DNA of 64,000 nucleotides from Pseudomonas sp. ZH-FAD (GCF_002803095.1 NZ_PGLR01000005.1:1-64000); one strand, 5' to 3'; positions 1 to 8,512 are shown, counted from the first letter of the stretch. Translations and numbers: made by a program. Notes: generated from the letters alone by a model not told the origin.

Positions 1-63
1 GCCATTGCACAGGCCGATCTGGATCGTGACGCGCTCTGTGGCGCTGAGTTCGTGATAGGACAT
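1..63 (-). CDS. IS30-family transposase, N-terminal fragment (runs off the window)
   Basis: Only the first 21 codons are in the window, reading MSYHELSATERVTIQIG from an ATG at 63. The pattern 'ELs..ER..IQ.G' is what I associate with the N-terminal helix-turn-helix of IS30-type DDE transposases. The upstream DNA (64-103) holds arms gcaacacc/ggtgttgc at 66-73 and 89-96, as expected near an insertion sequence end. The gene points away from pilA. Whether the rest of the element is intact cannot be seen. Family assignment from so few residues is tentative. Confidence 0.55.
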   Translation of the reverse strand, partial: MSYHELSATERVTIQIGLCNG

Positions 64-103
64 GGGGCAACACCTTACCGAAATGGTCGGGTGTTGCACT
101 CAG
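1..103 (-). mobile_element. Probable end of an IS30-family insertion sequence
   Basis: The transposase start at 63 is preceded by about 40 bp carrying an inverted repeat (66-96), and then the sequence changes to the pilA terminator region. The outer boundary is placed near 103 by inference, since no target duplication can be checked with the other end outside the window. In P. aeruginosa, as I recall, a tRNA-Thr gene and nadC lie on this side of pilA, so an IS here would be an insertion at a known variable locus. Confidence 0.45.
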
Positions 104-123
104 TTTTTGCGGCCGCCCCCCAT

Positions 124-150
124 AAAAAATGCCCCGCACAGGGCGGGGCA
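124..150 (-). terminator. Rho-independent terminator of pilA
   Basis: Perfect 8-bp stem (130-137 with 143-150, tgccccgc/gcggggca), loop of 5, followed on the minus strand by six T residues (124-129). It lies 21 bp after the pilA stop codon. Confidence 0.9.
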
Positions 151-171
151 TCTTCGATTCAAGCGACCAAA

Positions 172-615
172 TTAGCTGGCAGTGCAGCCACTCGGCAGGA
201 AAGACTCTTTCCAGCCAGTAGGGCGGTTAGCGATATTGCAAGACCAGACGCCGTTAGCAGCCCGACCTAACTGAACAACAGCACCAGCCACTGCGGGATT
301 ACCCTGCAGGGTGCAGGTCAATGCGGTAGCAGAAACACCTGCAGTCGGCTGACCGACAGCAATAGTACCGCAACGATTAGTGGTAGTGGCAAGCCCCATG
401 TTAGCCGCAGTGTAAAAAGCTGTTGGCTTGCCCTCGTTCACAGCCGACTCATAAGAAGTCTTGGCACCAGCGATTTCCGCCAGACCCGTAGTGACCTGGG
501 TCTTGGCGACATAATCCTGATAAGCCGGAATGGCGATAGCAGCCAGAATACCGATGATGGCAACCACGATCATCAGTTCGATCAGGGTGAAACCCTTCTG
601 CATTTGAGCTTTCAT
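172..615 (-). CDS. pilA: Type IVa major pilin PilA
   Basis: Structural subunit of the type IV pilus used for twitching, adhesion and DNA or phage uptake. The 147-residue prepilin has the short basic leader MKAQMQKG cut after Gly8 by PilD, then F9TLIE with Glu13 (mature Glu5) and a long hydrophobic helix. Four cysteines are present: C126 and C144 bound the classic C-terminal disulfide loop, and C82/C101 could form a second bridge. No pilin accessory gene (glycosyltransferase TfpO or similar) follows; an IS30 end lies downstream instead. A sigma54 promoter (665-680) precedes it and a hairpin terminator follows. It is divergent from pilBCD. Confidence 0.95.
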   Translation of the reverse strand: MKAQMQKGFTLIELMIVVAIIGILAAIAIPAYQDYVAKTQVTTGLAEIAGAKTSYESAVNEGKPTAFYTAANMGLATTTNRCGTIAVGQPTAGVSATALTCTLQGNPAVAGAVVQLGRAANGVWSCNIANRPTGWKESFLPSGCTAS

Positions 616-664
616 TCGTTAACTCTCCTAGAAATGGACAGGTCCAGCGACCTGAACATAGCAA

Positions 665-680
665 TGCAGCCAGCGTGCCA
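665..680 (-). promoter_or_regulatory. Sigma54 (RpoN) promoter of pilA
   Basis: On the minus strand the 16-mer tggcacgctggctgca matches the -24/-12 consensus TGGCACG-N4-TTGCA, with one mismatch in the -12 block and the right GG-to-GC spacing. It lies about 50 bp upstream of the pilA ATG. RpoN with the PilS/PilR two-component system drives pilA in P. aeruginosa. The stretch 690-745 contains several gtgt(c/g)-type motifs on the minus strand that could be PilR sites, but I cannot resolve them with confidence. Confidence 0.85.
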
Positions 681-839
681 ACTTTGAGACGCTCACCAAA
701 TCAGGCCATTCACCCAGCCCTACACACCCAGCCACACTCCACTCGGACACTAACTGACCTTTTTCGTCACCTAACAAACCGCAGTTTGGCATGTGCCAGC
801 ATCTAGGCTATAAGGCAGGCATTGTGTGTGGAGCCCCCA

Positions 840-2543
840 ATGAACGAAAGCGTATCCCTTTCCGGCCTGGCCAAGCAGATGGTACTGGCCGAGCTGCTGG
901 ACGAAAAAGCTGCTCAACAGGCGCAGCTACAGGCCCAGCGCAACAAGCTGTCGCTGGTTACTTACCTGGTTCAGAACAAGCTGGTAAAGAGCCGCGCCCT
1001 AGCTGAACTGGCCTCGGAGCAGTTCGGTGTTTCCTTTCTCGACCTCAACACCCTCGACAAGGAAAGCCAGCCACGCGACCTGATCAGCGAGAAACTGGTA
1101 CGGCAGCACCGCGTGCTGCCGCTATGGCGTCGCGGCAACAAACTCTTCGTCGGCCTCTCCGACCCGTCCAACCACCAGGCCGTCACCGATGTACAGTTCA
1201 GCACTGGCCTGACCACAGAAGCCATTCTGGTCGAGGACGACAAGCTAGGCGATGCCATCGAAAAGTTCTTCGACTCTGCCAATAGCGGCATGGAAGATCT
1301 GGCCGATGTAGACCTTGACGGACTGGATGTCGAGGCGGTGGACGATGACAAACCTGTGGGCGAGGGCGGCACTGACGCTGACGATGCGCCGGTAGTGCGC
1401 TTCGTCAATAAGATGCTACTAGACGCCATCAAGGGCGGCTCATCGGACCTGCACTTCGAGCCTTACGAAAAGAACTATCGCGTGCGTTTTCGTACCGACG
1501 GCATTCTGCATGAGGCGGCCCGCCCTCCCATCCAGCTCGCCCCAAGAATTTCCGCACGCCTAAAGGTAATGGCTGCATTGGATATCTCCGAGCGGCGCAA
1601 GCCGCAGGATGGCCGGATCAAGATGAAGATTTCCAAGACAAAGGCCATCGATTTCCGCGTCAACACTCTGCCCACACTCTGGGGCGAGAAGATCGTGATG
1701 CGAATTCTCGACCCCACCAGCGCGCAGATGGGCATCGACGCACTGGGCTACGAGGAGGAGCAGAAAGAACTCTATATGGCTGCCCTCAAGCAGCCCCAAG
1801 GCATGATTCTGGTCACCGGCCCCACCGGCTCGGGCAAGACCGTATCGCTCTACACCGGCCTGAACATCCTAAATACGCCTGATGTGAATATCTCCACCGC
1901 CGAAGACCCGGTGGAGATCAACCTGGAGGGCATCAACCAGGTCAACGTCAATCCCAAGCAGGGCATGGATTTCACCCAGGCGCTGCGCGCCTTCCTGCGT
2001 CAGGACCCGGATATCATCATGGTGGGCGAGATCCGCGACCTGGATACCGCCTCCATTGCCGTCAAAGCCGCGCAAACCGGGCATATGGTGATGTCCACCC
2101 TGCACACCAACAGCGCTGCGGAAACCCTGACCCGCTTGCGCAATATGGGCGTACCATCCTTCAACATCGCCACCTCGGTCAACCTGATCATCGCTCAGCG
2201 CCTGGCGCGCAAGCTGTGCAGCAGTTGCAAGAAGGAAGTCAACGTACCGCGTGAAACCTTGCTGGCCGAGGGCTTCCCCGAAGACAAGATCGGCACCTTC
2301 AAGATTTATGGCCCAGTGGGCTGCGAAAACTGCAAGGGCGGTTACAAGGGCCGCGTCGGTATTTATGAAGTGGTTAAAAACACGCCCAACCTGCAGCGGA
2401 TTATCATGGAGGAAGGCAACTCCATCGATATTTCCGCGCAGATGCGTAAAGACGGCTTTAATGACCTGCGCACATCCGCTTTGCTCAAGGCCATGCAAGG
2501 GGTTACCAGCCTTGAGGAAGTCAACCGCGTGACCAAGGATTAA
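840..2543 (+). CDS. pilB: Type IV pilus extension ATPase PilB
   Basis: Hexameric cytoplasmic ATPase of the GspE/PilB family that powers pilus assembly. 567 residues: N-terminal GspE-type domains, then the ATPase core with Walker A GPTGSGKT (residues 327-334), the acidic Walker B region IIMVGEIRD (catalytic Glu397) and a His-box around MSTLHTN. A zinc-binding tetracysteine follows (CSSC...CENC), typical of extension ATPases. The ATG at 840 is chosen over an upstream in-frame TTG at 822 because GGAG lies 6 bp before it and the product then begins MNESVSLSGL, like other Pseudomonas PilB. First gene of pilBCD. Confidence 0.95.
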   Translation: MNESVSLSGLAKQMVLAELLDEKAAQQAQLQAQRNKLSLVTYLVQNKLVKSRALAELASEQFGVSFLDLNTLDKESQPRDLISEKLVRQHRVLPLWRRGNKLFVGLSDPSNHQAVTDVQFSTGLTTEAILVEDDKLGDAIEKFFDSANSGMEDLADVDLDGLDVEAVDDDKPVGEGGTDADDAPVVRFVNKMLLDAIKGGSSDLHFEPYEKNYRVRFRTDGILHEAARPPIQLAPRISARLKVMAALDISERRKPQDGRIKMKISKTKAIDFRVNTLPTLWGEKIVMRILDPTSAQMGIDALGYEEEQKELYMAALKQPQGMILVTGPTGSGKTVSLYTGLNILNTPDVNISTAEDPVEINLEGINQVNVNPKQGMDFTQALRAFLRQDPDIIMVGEIRDLDTASIAVKAAQTGHMVMSTLHTNSAAETLTRLRNMGVPSFNIATSVNLIIAQRLARKLCSSCKKEVNVPRETLLAEGFPEDKIGTFKIYGPVGCENCKGGYKGRVGIYEVVKNTPNLQRIIMEEGNSIDISAQMRKDGFNDLRTSALLKAMQGVTSLEEVNRVTKD

Positions 2544-2545
2544 CC

Positions 2546-3763
2546 ATGGCCGAAAAAGCTCTAAAAACCAGCGCATTCAAGTGGGAAGGCAAAGACAGAC
2601 GCGGCGCGGTCGTCTCCGGCGTGATCAATGGGCAAAACCCCGCCCTGATCAAGGCGCAACTGCGCAAGCAAGGCATCAACCCGACCAAGGTGCGCAAGCA
2701 GTCCTCGCTATCCTTCGGTAAGGGCAAGAAGATCAAACCCATGGATATAGCCCTGTTCACTCGGCAGATGGCGACCATGATGAAGGCCGGAGTGCCACTA
2801 TTGCAGTCCTTCGACATTATCGGCGAGGGCTTCGATAACCCCAATATGCGCAAACTGATCGACGACGTGAAGCAGGAGGTGGCTGCCGGTAATAGCTTCG
2901 CCACCTCGCTGCGCAAGAAGCCTGAATACTTCGACGAACTGTATTGCAACCTAGTGGAGTCTGGCGAACAGGCCGGTGCCCTGGAAAACCTGCTGGACCG
3001 AATTGCTACCTACAAAGAAAAGACCGAAGCGCTAAAGGCTAAGATCAAGAAGGCGATGAACTACCCCATCGCAGTAATCGTGGTGGCTGTTATTGTTTCT
3101 TCCATTTTGCTTATCAAGGTTGTCCCGCAATTTGAGGAGGTCTTTGCGAACTTCGGAGCAGAGCTACCGGCTTTCACTCAGATGGTGATTGGTATTTCTC
3201 AAGCGCTGCAAAAATGGTGGTTTATCATTCTGCTGGTGATATTCGCTACGGCCTTTAGTTTTCGTGAGGCCATGAAGCGCTCGCAAAAACTACGTGACTC
3301 TGTAGATCGCGGCATACTGAAGCTGCCTGTAGTAGGAGACATCCTTTACAAGTCAGCGGTTGCGCGCTTCGCTCGTACTCTGTCGACCACCTTCGCCGCT
3401 GGTGTGCCACTGGTAGACGCTCTCGACTCGGTATCCGGCGCTACCGGCAACGTGGTTTTCAAGAATGCCACCAATAAAATCAAGGCCGATGTATCCACCG
3501 GCATGCAGCTTAACTTCTCCATGCGTACAACCGGCACTTTCCCCAGCATGGCCGTGCAGATGACAGCCATCGGAGAAGAGTCTGGTGCGTTAGATGAAAT
3601 GCTCGGCAAGGTAGCCACCTTTTACGAGGATGAGGTGGACAATATGGTCGACGGCCTTACCAGCCTGATGGAGCCTCTGATCATGTCTGTGCTCGGCGTT
3701 CTGGTCGGTGGCCTGATCATTGCGATGTACCTTCCAATCTTCCAGCTGGGCGCCGTAGTCTAA
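2546..3763 (+). CDS. pilC: Type IV pilus inner-membrane platform protein PilC
   Basis: Polytopic GspF/PilC-family protein that sits under the pilus and couples PilB and PilT to pilin assembly. 405 residues with two repeated GspF-type cytoplasmic domains (each with a 'FTRQMATMMKAGVPL' or 'FARTLSTTFAAGVPL' motif) and three hydrophobic membrane segments at about residues 175-195, 225-240 and 375-400. It starts 2 bp after pilB and ends directly against pilD, so the three are co-translated. Confidence 0.95.
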   Translation: MAEKALKTSAFKWEGKDRRGAVVSGVINGQNPALIKAQLRKQGINPTKVRKQSSLSFGKGKKIKPMDIALFTRQMATMMKAGVPLLQSFDIIGEGFDNPNMRKLIDDVKQEVAAGNSFATSLRKKPEYFDELYCNLVESGEQAGALENLLDRIATYKEKTEALKAKIKKAMNYPIAVIVVAVIVSSILLIKVVPQFEEVFANFGAELPAFTQMVIGISQALQKWWFIILLVIFATAFSFREAMKRSQKLRDSVDRGILKLPVVGDILYKSAVARFARTLSTTFAAGVPLVDALDSVSGATGNVVFKNATNKIKADVSTGMQLNFSMRTTGTFPSMAVQMTAIGEESGALDEMLGKVATFYEDEVDNMVDGLTSLMEPLIMSVLGVLVGGLIIAMYLPIFQLGAVV

Positions 3764-4633
3764 ATGCTCGTAATCGACTTCCTGGCCAGCCATGTGCTGG
3801 CCTTTGTTTTGTGTGCTCTGCTACTGGGCCTGCTAGTCGGCAGCTTCCTCAATGTAGTGATCTATCGCCTACCCGTGATGCTGCAACGCGATTGGCAGAG
3901 CCAGGCGCGCGAGGTGCTGGAATTGCCGCCAGCACCAACCGCTCAGACCTTCAATCTGATCCTGCCCAACTCCTGCTGCCCACAATGCAGCCATGAGATC
4001 CGCCCATGGGAGAACATCCCAGTCATCAGCTATCTGTTTCTGCGCGGCAAGTGTTCGAACTGCAAGACCCCGATCAGCAAGCGTTACCCCATCGTCGAAC
4101 TGGCCTGCGGGCTGCTCTCCGGCTATGTCGCCTGGCATTTCGGTTTCACCTGGCAGGCCGGGGCGATGCTGGTGCTGGCCTGGGGGCTGCTGGCGATGAG
4201 CCTGATCGATGCCGATCACCAGATTCTGCCGGATGTACTGGTGCTGCCGCTGCTGTGGCTGGGCTTGATCGTCAATTACTTCGGGCTGTTCACCAGCCTT
4301 GAAGATGCCCTGTGGGGGGCGATTGCCGGTTACCTGAGCTTGTGGTCGGTGTACTGGCTGTTCAAGCTGATCACCGGCAAGGAAGGCATGGGTTATGGTG
4401 ACTTCAAGCTGCTGGCCATGCTCGGCGCCTGGGGTGGCTGGCAGATTCTGCCGCTGACCATTCTGCTGTCGTCGCTGGTTGGGGCGGTGCTGGGGGTCAT
4501 TATGCTGCGTATGCGTGGCAGTGATTCCGGCACGCCGATTCCCTTCGGCCCTTATCTGGCGATTGCCGGGTGGATCGCCCTGCTGTGGGGCGATGTGATT
4601 ACCGGCAGCTATCTGAAGTTTGCTGGGTTTTGA
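3764..4633 (+). CDS. pilD: Prepilin leader peptidase / N-methyltransferase PilD (XcpA)
   Basis: Bifunctional inner-membrane aspartyl protease that cleaves prepilin leaders and methylates the new N-terminal Phe. It also serves type II secretion pseudopilins. 289 residues with the cytoplasmic zinc motif C72-x2-C75...C97-x2-C100 and the two catalytic aspartates D149 (SLIDADHQ) and D213 (GYGDFK), plus about eight membrane helices. The ATG follows the pilC stop with no gap and no strong ribosome site, suggesting translational coupling. Confidence 0.96.
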   Translation: MLVIDFLASHVLAFVLCALLLGLLVGSFLNVVIYRLPVMLQRDWQSQAREVLELPPAPTAQTFNLILPNSCCPQCSHEIRPWENIPVISYLFLRGKCSNCKTPISKRYPIVELACGLLSGYVAWHFGFTWQAGAMLVLAWGLLAMSLIDADHQILPDVLVLPLLWLGLIVNYFGLFTSLEDALWGAIAGYLSLWSVYWLFKLITGKEGMGYGDFKLLAMLGAWGGWQILPLTILLSSLVGAVLGVIMLRMRGSDSGTPIPFGPYLAIAGWIALLWGDVITGSYLKFAGF

Positions 4634-4644
4634 GCTAACCCAGC
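4622..4644 (+). terminator. Stem-loop over the pilD stop codon
   Basis: Perfect 8-bp stem (gctgggtt 4622-4629 with aacccagc 4637-4644) whose loop contains the TGA stop. There is no T-run, so it may stabilise the 3' end rather than terminate. Confidence 0.45.
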
Positions 4645-4650
4645 AACATT

Positions 4651-4728
4651 CGTCACTCCCGCGAAGGCGGGAGCCCAGAGCTATCCTGACTCCACAAGCT
4701 GGGTCCCCGCCTTCGCGGGGATGACGGA
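4651..4728. repeat. Paired inverted extragenic repeat between pilD and coaE
   Basis: Two inverted GC-rich units, each itself a palindrome (ctcccgcgaaggcgggag at about 4655-4672 and ccccgccttcgcgggg at about 4705-4720), with matching cgtca/tgacg ends. This is the architecture of REP/BIME-type elements. Confidence 0.7.
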
Positions 4729-4809
4729 TCGCGGCACACGCGGTTCGCATCATCACGCAATCCCCCCTACAATCGCGGCCTTGAGCAGTAACGAGACCGC
4801 ATTGGCGTT

Positions 4810-5418
4810 ATGAAACCCTGGATACTCGGCCTGACTGGCGGCATTGGCAGCGGCAAGAGCGCGGTGGCGCAAGGCTTTATCGAACGCGGCGTGCACGTGG
4901 TGGACGCCGATCATGCGGCGCGCTGGGTGGTGGAGCCGGGGCGCCCGGCGCTGGCCAGGATCGTCGAGCACTTTGGTGCAGGCGTATTGCAAGCCAATGG
5001 CGAGCTGGACCGCGCCGCGCTGCGCAAGCTGATATTTGCCGCACCCGAGCAACGCCGCTGGCTGGAAAGCCTGCTGCACCCGCTGATCGGCCAGGAGATC
5101 GTTCAGGTGCTGGCGCGCGCAGAATCGCCCTATGCCATTCTGGTGTCGCCACTACTGGTCGAGTCCGGCCAGCGGCAGATGACCCAACGCATATTGGTCG
5201 TCGACACGCCTGCCGAGCTGCAGGTGCAACGCACCATCGCGCGCGACCAGAGTTCGGAAGAACAGGTTCGCGCCATCATGCAGGCCCAGGCCAGCCGCGA
5301 AGAGCGCCTGCGCCATGCTCACGACGTGCTGGTCAATGATCGTGATATGGCCTGGCTGGACGCGGAGGTCGAGCGTCTGCACAACTTCTATCTGACCCTG
5401 CGTGGAGGCCAGCCATGA
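4810..5418 (+). CDS. coaE: Dephospho-CoA kinase CoaE
   Basis: Last enzyme of coenzyme A synthesis: phosphorylates the 3'-hydroxyl of dephospho-CoA using ATP. 202 residues, the usual length. P-loop GGIGSGKS at residues 10-17, followed by the family's VVDAD motif and the lid region. It follows pilD, as in P. aeruginosa, and overlaps yacG by 4 bp (ATGA). Confidence 0.95.
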   Translation: MKPWILGLTGGIGSGKSAVAQGFIERGVHVVDADHAARWVVEPGRPALARIVEHFGAGVLQANGELDRAALRKLIFAAPEQRRWLESLLHPLIGQEIVQVLARAESPYAILVSPLLVESGQRQMTQRILVVDTPAELQVQRTIARDQSSEEQVRAIMQAQASREERLRHAHDVLVNDRDMAWLDAEVERLHNFYLTLRGGQP

Positions 5419-5609
5419 CCATTACCGTTCAATGCCCAACCTGTAGCGCACCCGTCGAGTGGAAAGCCGAAAACACCTACCGCCCCTTCTGCTGCGAGCG
5501 CTGCAAGCTGATCGATCTGGGCGCCTGGGCCGCCGAAGAGCATGCGATTCCCGGCAATGACCTGGAAGACGAGATGTTCAGCGGCGACCTGCCGACGCGC
5601 CCGCATTGA
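5415..5609 (+). CDS. yacG: DNA gyrase inhibitor / zinc-binding protein YacG
   Basis: Small zinc protein that binds GyrB and inhibits gyrase in E. coli. 64 residues; zinc ligands C7, C10, C26 and C30 (CPTC...CCERC) followed by the family signature [17 protein letters not shown]. The tail is acidic. The start overlaps the coaE stop (ATGA), so the pair is translationally coupled. Confidence 0.93.
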   Translation: MTITVQCPTCSAPVEWKAENTYRPFCCERCKLIDLGAWAAEEHAIPGNDLEDEMFSGDLPTRPH

Positions 5610-5677
5610 TCCATCTCGCCCCGTTGGCCCCCCACCCTGAGGCGAAGCTTTTGGCCTTAGCGGCGCCTCGCTCGGCC

Positions 5678-5833
5678 ATTCGCCGCGGGGCGCGGCTCCT
5701 ACAGGGGAGGCAGCAGCCACCTCTGGACTGAAGCCCCGACGCAACCCCGTTTTTTGTAGGAGCCCCGCCCAGGGGCGAAGCATTTGCCTTTAGCGTCGAC
5801 CCCGCGCATTCGCCGCGGGGCGCGACGCCGACA
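5678..5833. repeat. Cluster of GTAGGAGC...GGCGAAT extragenic repeats
   Basis: Three units of one family: 5678-5702 (attcgccgcggggcgcggctcctac orientation), 5756-5780 (gtaggagccccgcccaggggc orientation) and a truncated one at about 5809-5833. The same unit recurs at 13242-13320 and 13362-13410. The 244-bp gap 5610-5853 holds nothing else that I recognise. Confidence 0.7.
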
Positions 5834-5853
5834 TGAGCAGAATCGCGGGAACC

Positions 5854-6069
5854 TCAGGGACGCATGAAAGCGTAATCGCGATCATCGTCGAGGTTGTCGG
5901 CGAGAAACTGCAGTTCGCCGGCCAGTTCCTGAGCATCACGTAGCGCCTTGTTCTGCTGCACGATTTCCGCCAGCAGCGCACGCAATACCATCAGGCGCTC
6001 GAAACCCTGGGCTTCGCCGTCGCGCAAATCATCGTGCAGGGCGCTTCTAGCCCAGCTGTGAATACTCAT
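5854..6069 (-). CDS. Conserved hypothetical protein, 71 residues, possibly ANR-controlled
   Basis: Predicted soluble, mostly helical, acidic protein (MSIHSWARSALHDDL...DDDRDYAFMRP). I recognise no domain, but the sequence resembles a short conserved Pseudomonas protein. The ATG at 6069 is preferred over an in-frame GTG at 6084 because GAGG lies 8 bp upstream of it. A near-consensus ANR box (6125-6138) is placed about 40 bp before the likely transcription start, suggesting low-oxygen induction. Confidence 0.75.
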   Translation of the reverse strand: MSIHSWARSALHDDLRDGEAQGFERLMVLRALLAEIVQQNKALRDAQELAGELQFLADNLDDDRDYAFMRP

Positions 6070-6124
6070 GTTCAAGTCCCTCACAGGCGTTTTTCACAGC
6101 ATGGCGGCAGGCCCGCTCCGATCA

Positions 6125-6138
6125 TTGACGAAGATCAA
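6125..6138 (-). promoter_or_regulatory. Putative ANR/FNR box before the 71-residue gene
   Basis: ttgacgaagatcaa matches TTGAT-N4-ATCAA with one mismatch. On the minus strand a catgct hexamer that could serve as -10 begins about 21 bp downstream of the box, the spacing of a class II FNR-type promoter, and the ATG lies about 55 bp from the box edge. Confidence 0.6.
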
Positions 6139-6176
6139 TCCCGGCCGCGCCATTCAATCGGCCAATACAACGCCAT

Positions 6177-6866
6177 TCACTCGCCGTGATCACCCTCCTT
6201 CCAGGGCGCCTGCAGATAGCGGCTGCGGTTGAAGGTTTCCAGCCAGTCCGGGTAGAACACCACCAACGCGGTGACGATGGTGCCGTTGATAAAGGCTTCG
6301 GGGAACGCCACCAGCCACAGATAGCCGGCAAAGTCGTCCAGCCAGGGCGGCATGGGGAACAGCCCGTCCATCCACAACAGCGCGAGGCCGCCGAGCAGCG
6401 TCATCAGCGTAGCCAGCGCTGCCGGAAAGAAACCGCAGAAGAAGATGTAGACGAACAGGTTACGCGGCTGCGCGCGCTCGACACGGATTGCACACAGCTC
6501 GGTGACCAGCACCGGAATCAGCACCAGCAGTACGCCGTTGATGCCGAGCGAGGCCAGGTCCATGCGACCGATAGCCAGCAGGCCAAGCTGCGCCGCCAGG
6601 CCAGCCAGCACGGCAAGTGGCCAATCAAGCAACAGGGTTACGGCGGTCATACCAATGAAGTGATAGGAAAGCCCGGAGTCGAAATCGCGGCGCACCAGCC
6701 AGAGCAGAAACAGCGCGAGCATGGTGCCGAACAGCAGATGCTGGCGGCGCAGGTCACTGAACAGTTCGACCCAGGGCGCCCGAGTTATCGCCCAGAGCAG
6801 CGCCAGCCCGTAGACCAGCCAGCCGACCAGCAAGGTGGAGAACGCCAGCAGGTTGGAAGCGATCAT
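6177..6866 (-). CDS. Polytopic membrane protein, CbiM-like permease family (COG3235 type)
   Basis: 229 residues, almost entirely hydrophobic, with six or seven predicted membrane helices. The motif SYHFIGMTAVTLLLDWPLAVLAG and the later LLGGLALLW...AFPEAFINGT resemble energy-coupling-factor permeases for cobalt/nickel (CbiM), but the canonical N-terminal MHIPDG metal motif is absent and no ECF ATPase gene lies nearby. Transport of a metal or cofactor is therefore only inferred. No riboswitch was seen upstream (6867-7076, in which I see nothing else). Confidence 0.7.
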   Translation of the reverse strand: MIASNLLAFSTLLVGWLVYGLALLWAITRAPWVELFSDLRRQHLLFGTMLALFLLWLVRRDFDSGLSYHFIGMTAVTLLLDWPLAVLAGLAAQLGLLAIGRMDLASLGINGVLLVLIPVLVTELCAIRVERAQPRNLFVYIFFCGFFPAALATLMTLLGGLALLWMDGLFPMPPWLDDFAGYLWLVAFPEAFINGTIVTALVVFYPDWLETFNRSRYLQAPWKEGDHGE

Positions 6867-7076
6867 GCGCGCGCACCCTTTCCTTCATTCATTGCCATGC
6901 CAGGCAGTCTACACCGGCACTCGGATTTGATTTTGCCGGCAGAGCAACTGCAATGGCGGCTGCCCTGCCATTGATCGACAACAGCCAACGAAACCCAGCT
7001 GGATTTCCACGCTCACTGGAACGACTGGAGCTGCAGGCACTGGCATGCGGGTAAGCGCTACAGCTAAGCTTCGAAT

Positions 7077-7706
7077 ATGGACGATTCCGATTATTTGCGC
7101 TTACTTACGCACCAGGCCGAACAAGCCAATGCTTTCCTATCCAACGCCAAGAAATGGGAGCGTGAGCGTTGGGTCTGTCAACGCCTGCTACAAGCGCTGA
7201 ACGTGCGTCACCATAGCGATGACTTCACGCCCAGCGGCCAGGAGCCGCCGGACGTGCTGTTTCGCGATGCCAACTTCGAAGTATTTTTCGTACTCGATGA
7301 AGGCCGGCGCCTCAATGACGAGTGGCGCGCCGAGCTGGAGCGGCGCCGCAGCGCCTTTTCCCTGAGCCAGCTGGTACGCCGCGAAACGCGCCCCAAACGT
7401 ATTCCCGCCAGCGAAATGCAGGCGCGCCTGGCGCCGACCCTGCGCAAGAAGGCGCATAACTACCGCGAGCGTGGCATCGACCTCGGCGAACTCGACCTGG
7501 TCGCCTTCGTCAGCCTCAAGCGCGCCGTGCTCGACTGCAACAGCCACTTCCCGCCCCCTACCGAATACCTGCGCCAAGGCTGGCGCTCGCTGTCCTTGGT
7601 TGGTCCGCGCTTTGCCCGTGTACTGTTCGCTCACCCGGACGCGCCGGATTTTCTGCGGCAAAACCTCGGCCGTAGTCTGCTGTTCGACATCGGTATCGGC
7701 CTGTGA
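7077..7706 (+). CDS. DUF1780 family protein (putative nuclease-like fold)
   Basis: 209-residue soluble protein starting MDDSDYLRLLTHQAEQANAFLSNAKKWERER. I assign it to DUF1780, a Pseudomonas-type family that I recall being described as having an endonuclease-like fold. The segment 'EPPDVLFRDANFEVFFVLDEGRR' could hold the acidic D...E residues of such a core. It overlaps the next gene by 4 bp, so the two are probably expressed together. No biochemical role is established. Confidence 0.7.
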   Translation: MDDSDYLRLLTHQAEQANAFLSNAKKWERERWVCQRLLQALNVRHHSDDFTPSGQEPPDVLFRDANFEVFFVLDEGRRLNDEWRAELERRRSAFSLSQLVRRETRPKRIPASEMQARLAPTLRKKAHNYRERGIDLGELDLVAFVSLKRAVLDCNSHFPPPTEYLRQGWRSLSLVGPRFARVLFAHPDAPDFLRQNLGRSLLFDIGIGL

Positions 7707-8251
7707 GCCCCTTGCAGGAATTGCTCGTCGACGTGCCGCAAGTCGGCCAGGTGCGCTGGATAGGGGTTCGCCCCAAGGCGCGCGAGGCGATGCTCGAAGT
7801 CGAGGCCGTGGAAGCGCGGCGTGAAGCCGGCCTGACCGGCGATCACAGCCGTCCCGGGCCACGCAATGCGCGGCAGGTCACGCTGATCCAGTGGGAACAC
7901 CTGGCCGTCGTTGCCGCCTTGCTCGGCCGCGATGCGCCCATGCCGCCCAGCGAGCTGCGCCGCAATATCGCGGTCACCGGCATCAATCTGTTCAGCCTCA
8001 AGGGCCGGCGCTTTCGCATTGGCCAGGCGCTGCTGGAAACCACCGGTTGGTGCCAACCCTGCGCCCGCCTGGAGGAACGCCTCGGTCGCGGCACCTTCCA
8101 GGCCATGCGTGGCCATGGCGGCATTACCGCTCGCGTGATCGAGGGCGGCATCATCCGCCTGGAGGACACGGTAAGCGTGGAACCCCTCGAAACAATATCT
8201 GACCCGCAGGACAACGACGCTCGCCAAGGCTGGCGGGCACGCCTAGAATAG
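7703..8251 (+). CDS. MOSC domain protein
   Basis: 182 residues. MOSC domains are found in molybdenum cofactor sulfurases and in YiiM/YuaD-type enzymes that handle sulfur or detoxify N-hydroxylated bases. The diagnostic region is present: the late cysteine motif TTGWCQPCARLEERLG...GHGGITARVIEGG with the conserved MOSC Cys. The GTG start at 7703 overlaps the DUF1780 stop (GTGA). This is a stand-alone MOSC protein without a PLP or ferredoxin domain; its substrate is unknown. Confidence 0.85.
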   Translation: MSPLQELLVDVPQVGQVRWIGVRPKAREAMLEVEAVEARREAGLTGDHSRPGPRNARQVTLIQWEHLAVVAALLGRDAPMPPSELRRNIAVTGINLFSLKGRRFRIGQALLETTGWCQPCARLEERLGRGTFQAMRGHGGITARVIEGGIIRLEDTVSVEPLETISDPQDNDARQGWRARLE

Positions 8252-8275
8252 CGGCATTCAAGCAGAGGCCCACCC

Positions 8276-8449
8276 ATGACCAGTCGCCTGAGCCCCGAAG
8301 ACCAACAGAAAGTCGACCAATACCTGAGCGCACCGCAGCATCAGGTTGAACGTCAGCCGTTTCGCGTTTGGCGTCTGCTGGCGGTGGTCGTGGTCGTGAC
8401 CATTGGCCTGGGCCTGCTGAGCCGCTTGCTGAGTCGACTGGTGCTATGA
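8276..8449 (+). CDS. Small membrane protein, DUF3094 family
   Basis: 57 residues, with a basic or polar N-terminal half (MTSRLSPEDQQKVDQYLSAP) and one C-terminal membrane helix (VWRLLAVVVVVTIGLGLLSRLL). AGAGG lies about 8 bp before the ATG. The pattern matches the small DUF3094 proteins of pseudomonads. It sits between the MOSC gene and the NADH dehydrogenase gene on the same strand, so a link to the respiratory membrane is possible but unproven. Confidence 0.8.
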   Translation: MTSRLSPEDQQKVDQYLSAPQHQVERQPFRVWRLLAVVVVVTIGLGLLSRLLSRLVL

Positions 8450-8512
8450 GCTGCCTTGCGCTCGCCCTCTCGCACTCACACCGTCTTTTTCAAAGCCTTG
8501 TGAGCAATATCC

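Noticed and set aside
763..800. Possible second sigma54 promoter for pilBCD (ttggcatgtgccagcat)
   Set aside because: The GG-to-GC spacing is one base short of the strict sigma54 requirement, so it was not called.
6975..7054. Possible gene remnant reading LDFHAHWNDWSC...KRYS before a stop
   Set aside because: No start codon or ribosome site and only about 25 codons after an in-frame stop; too short to support.
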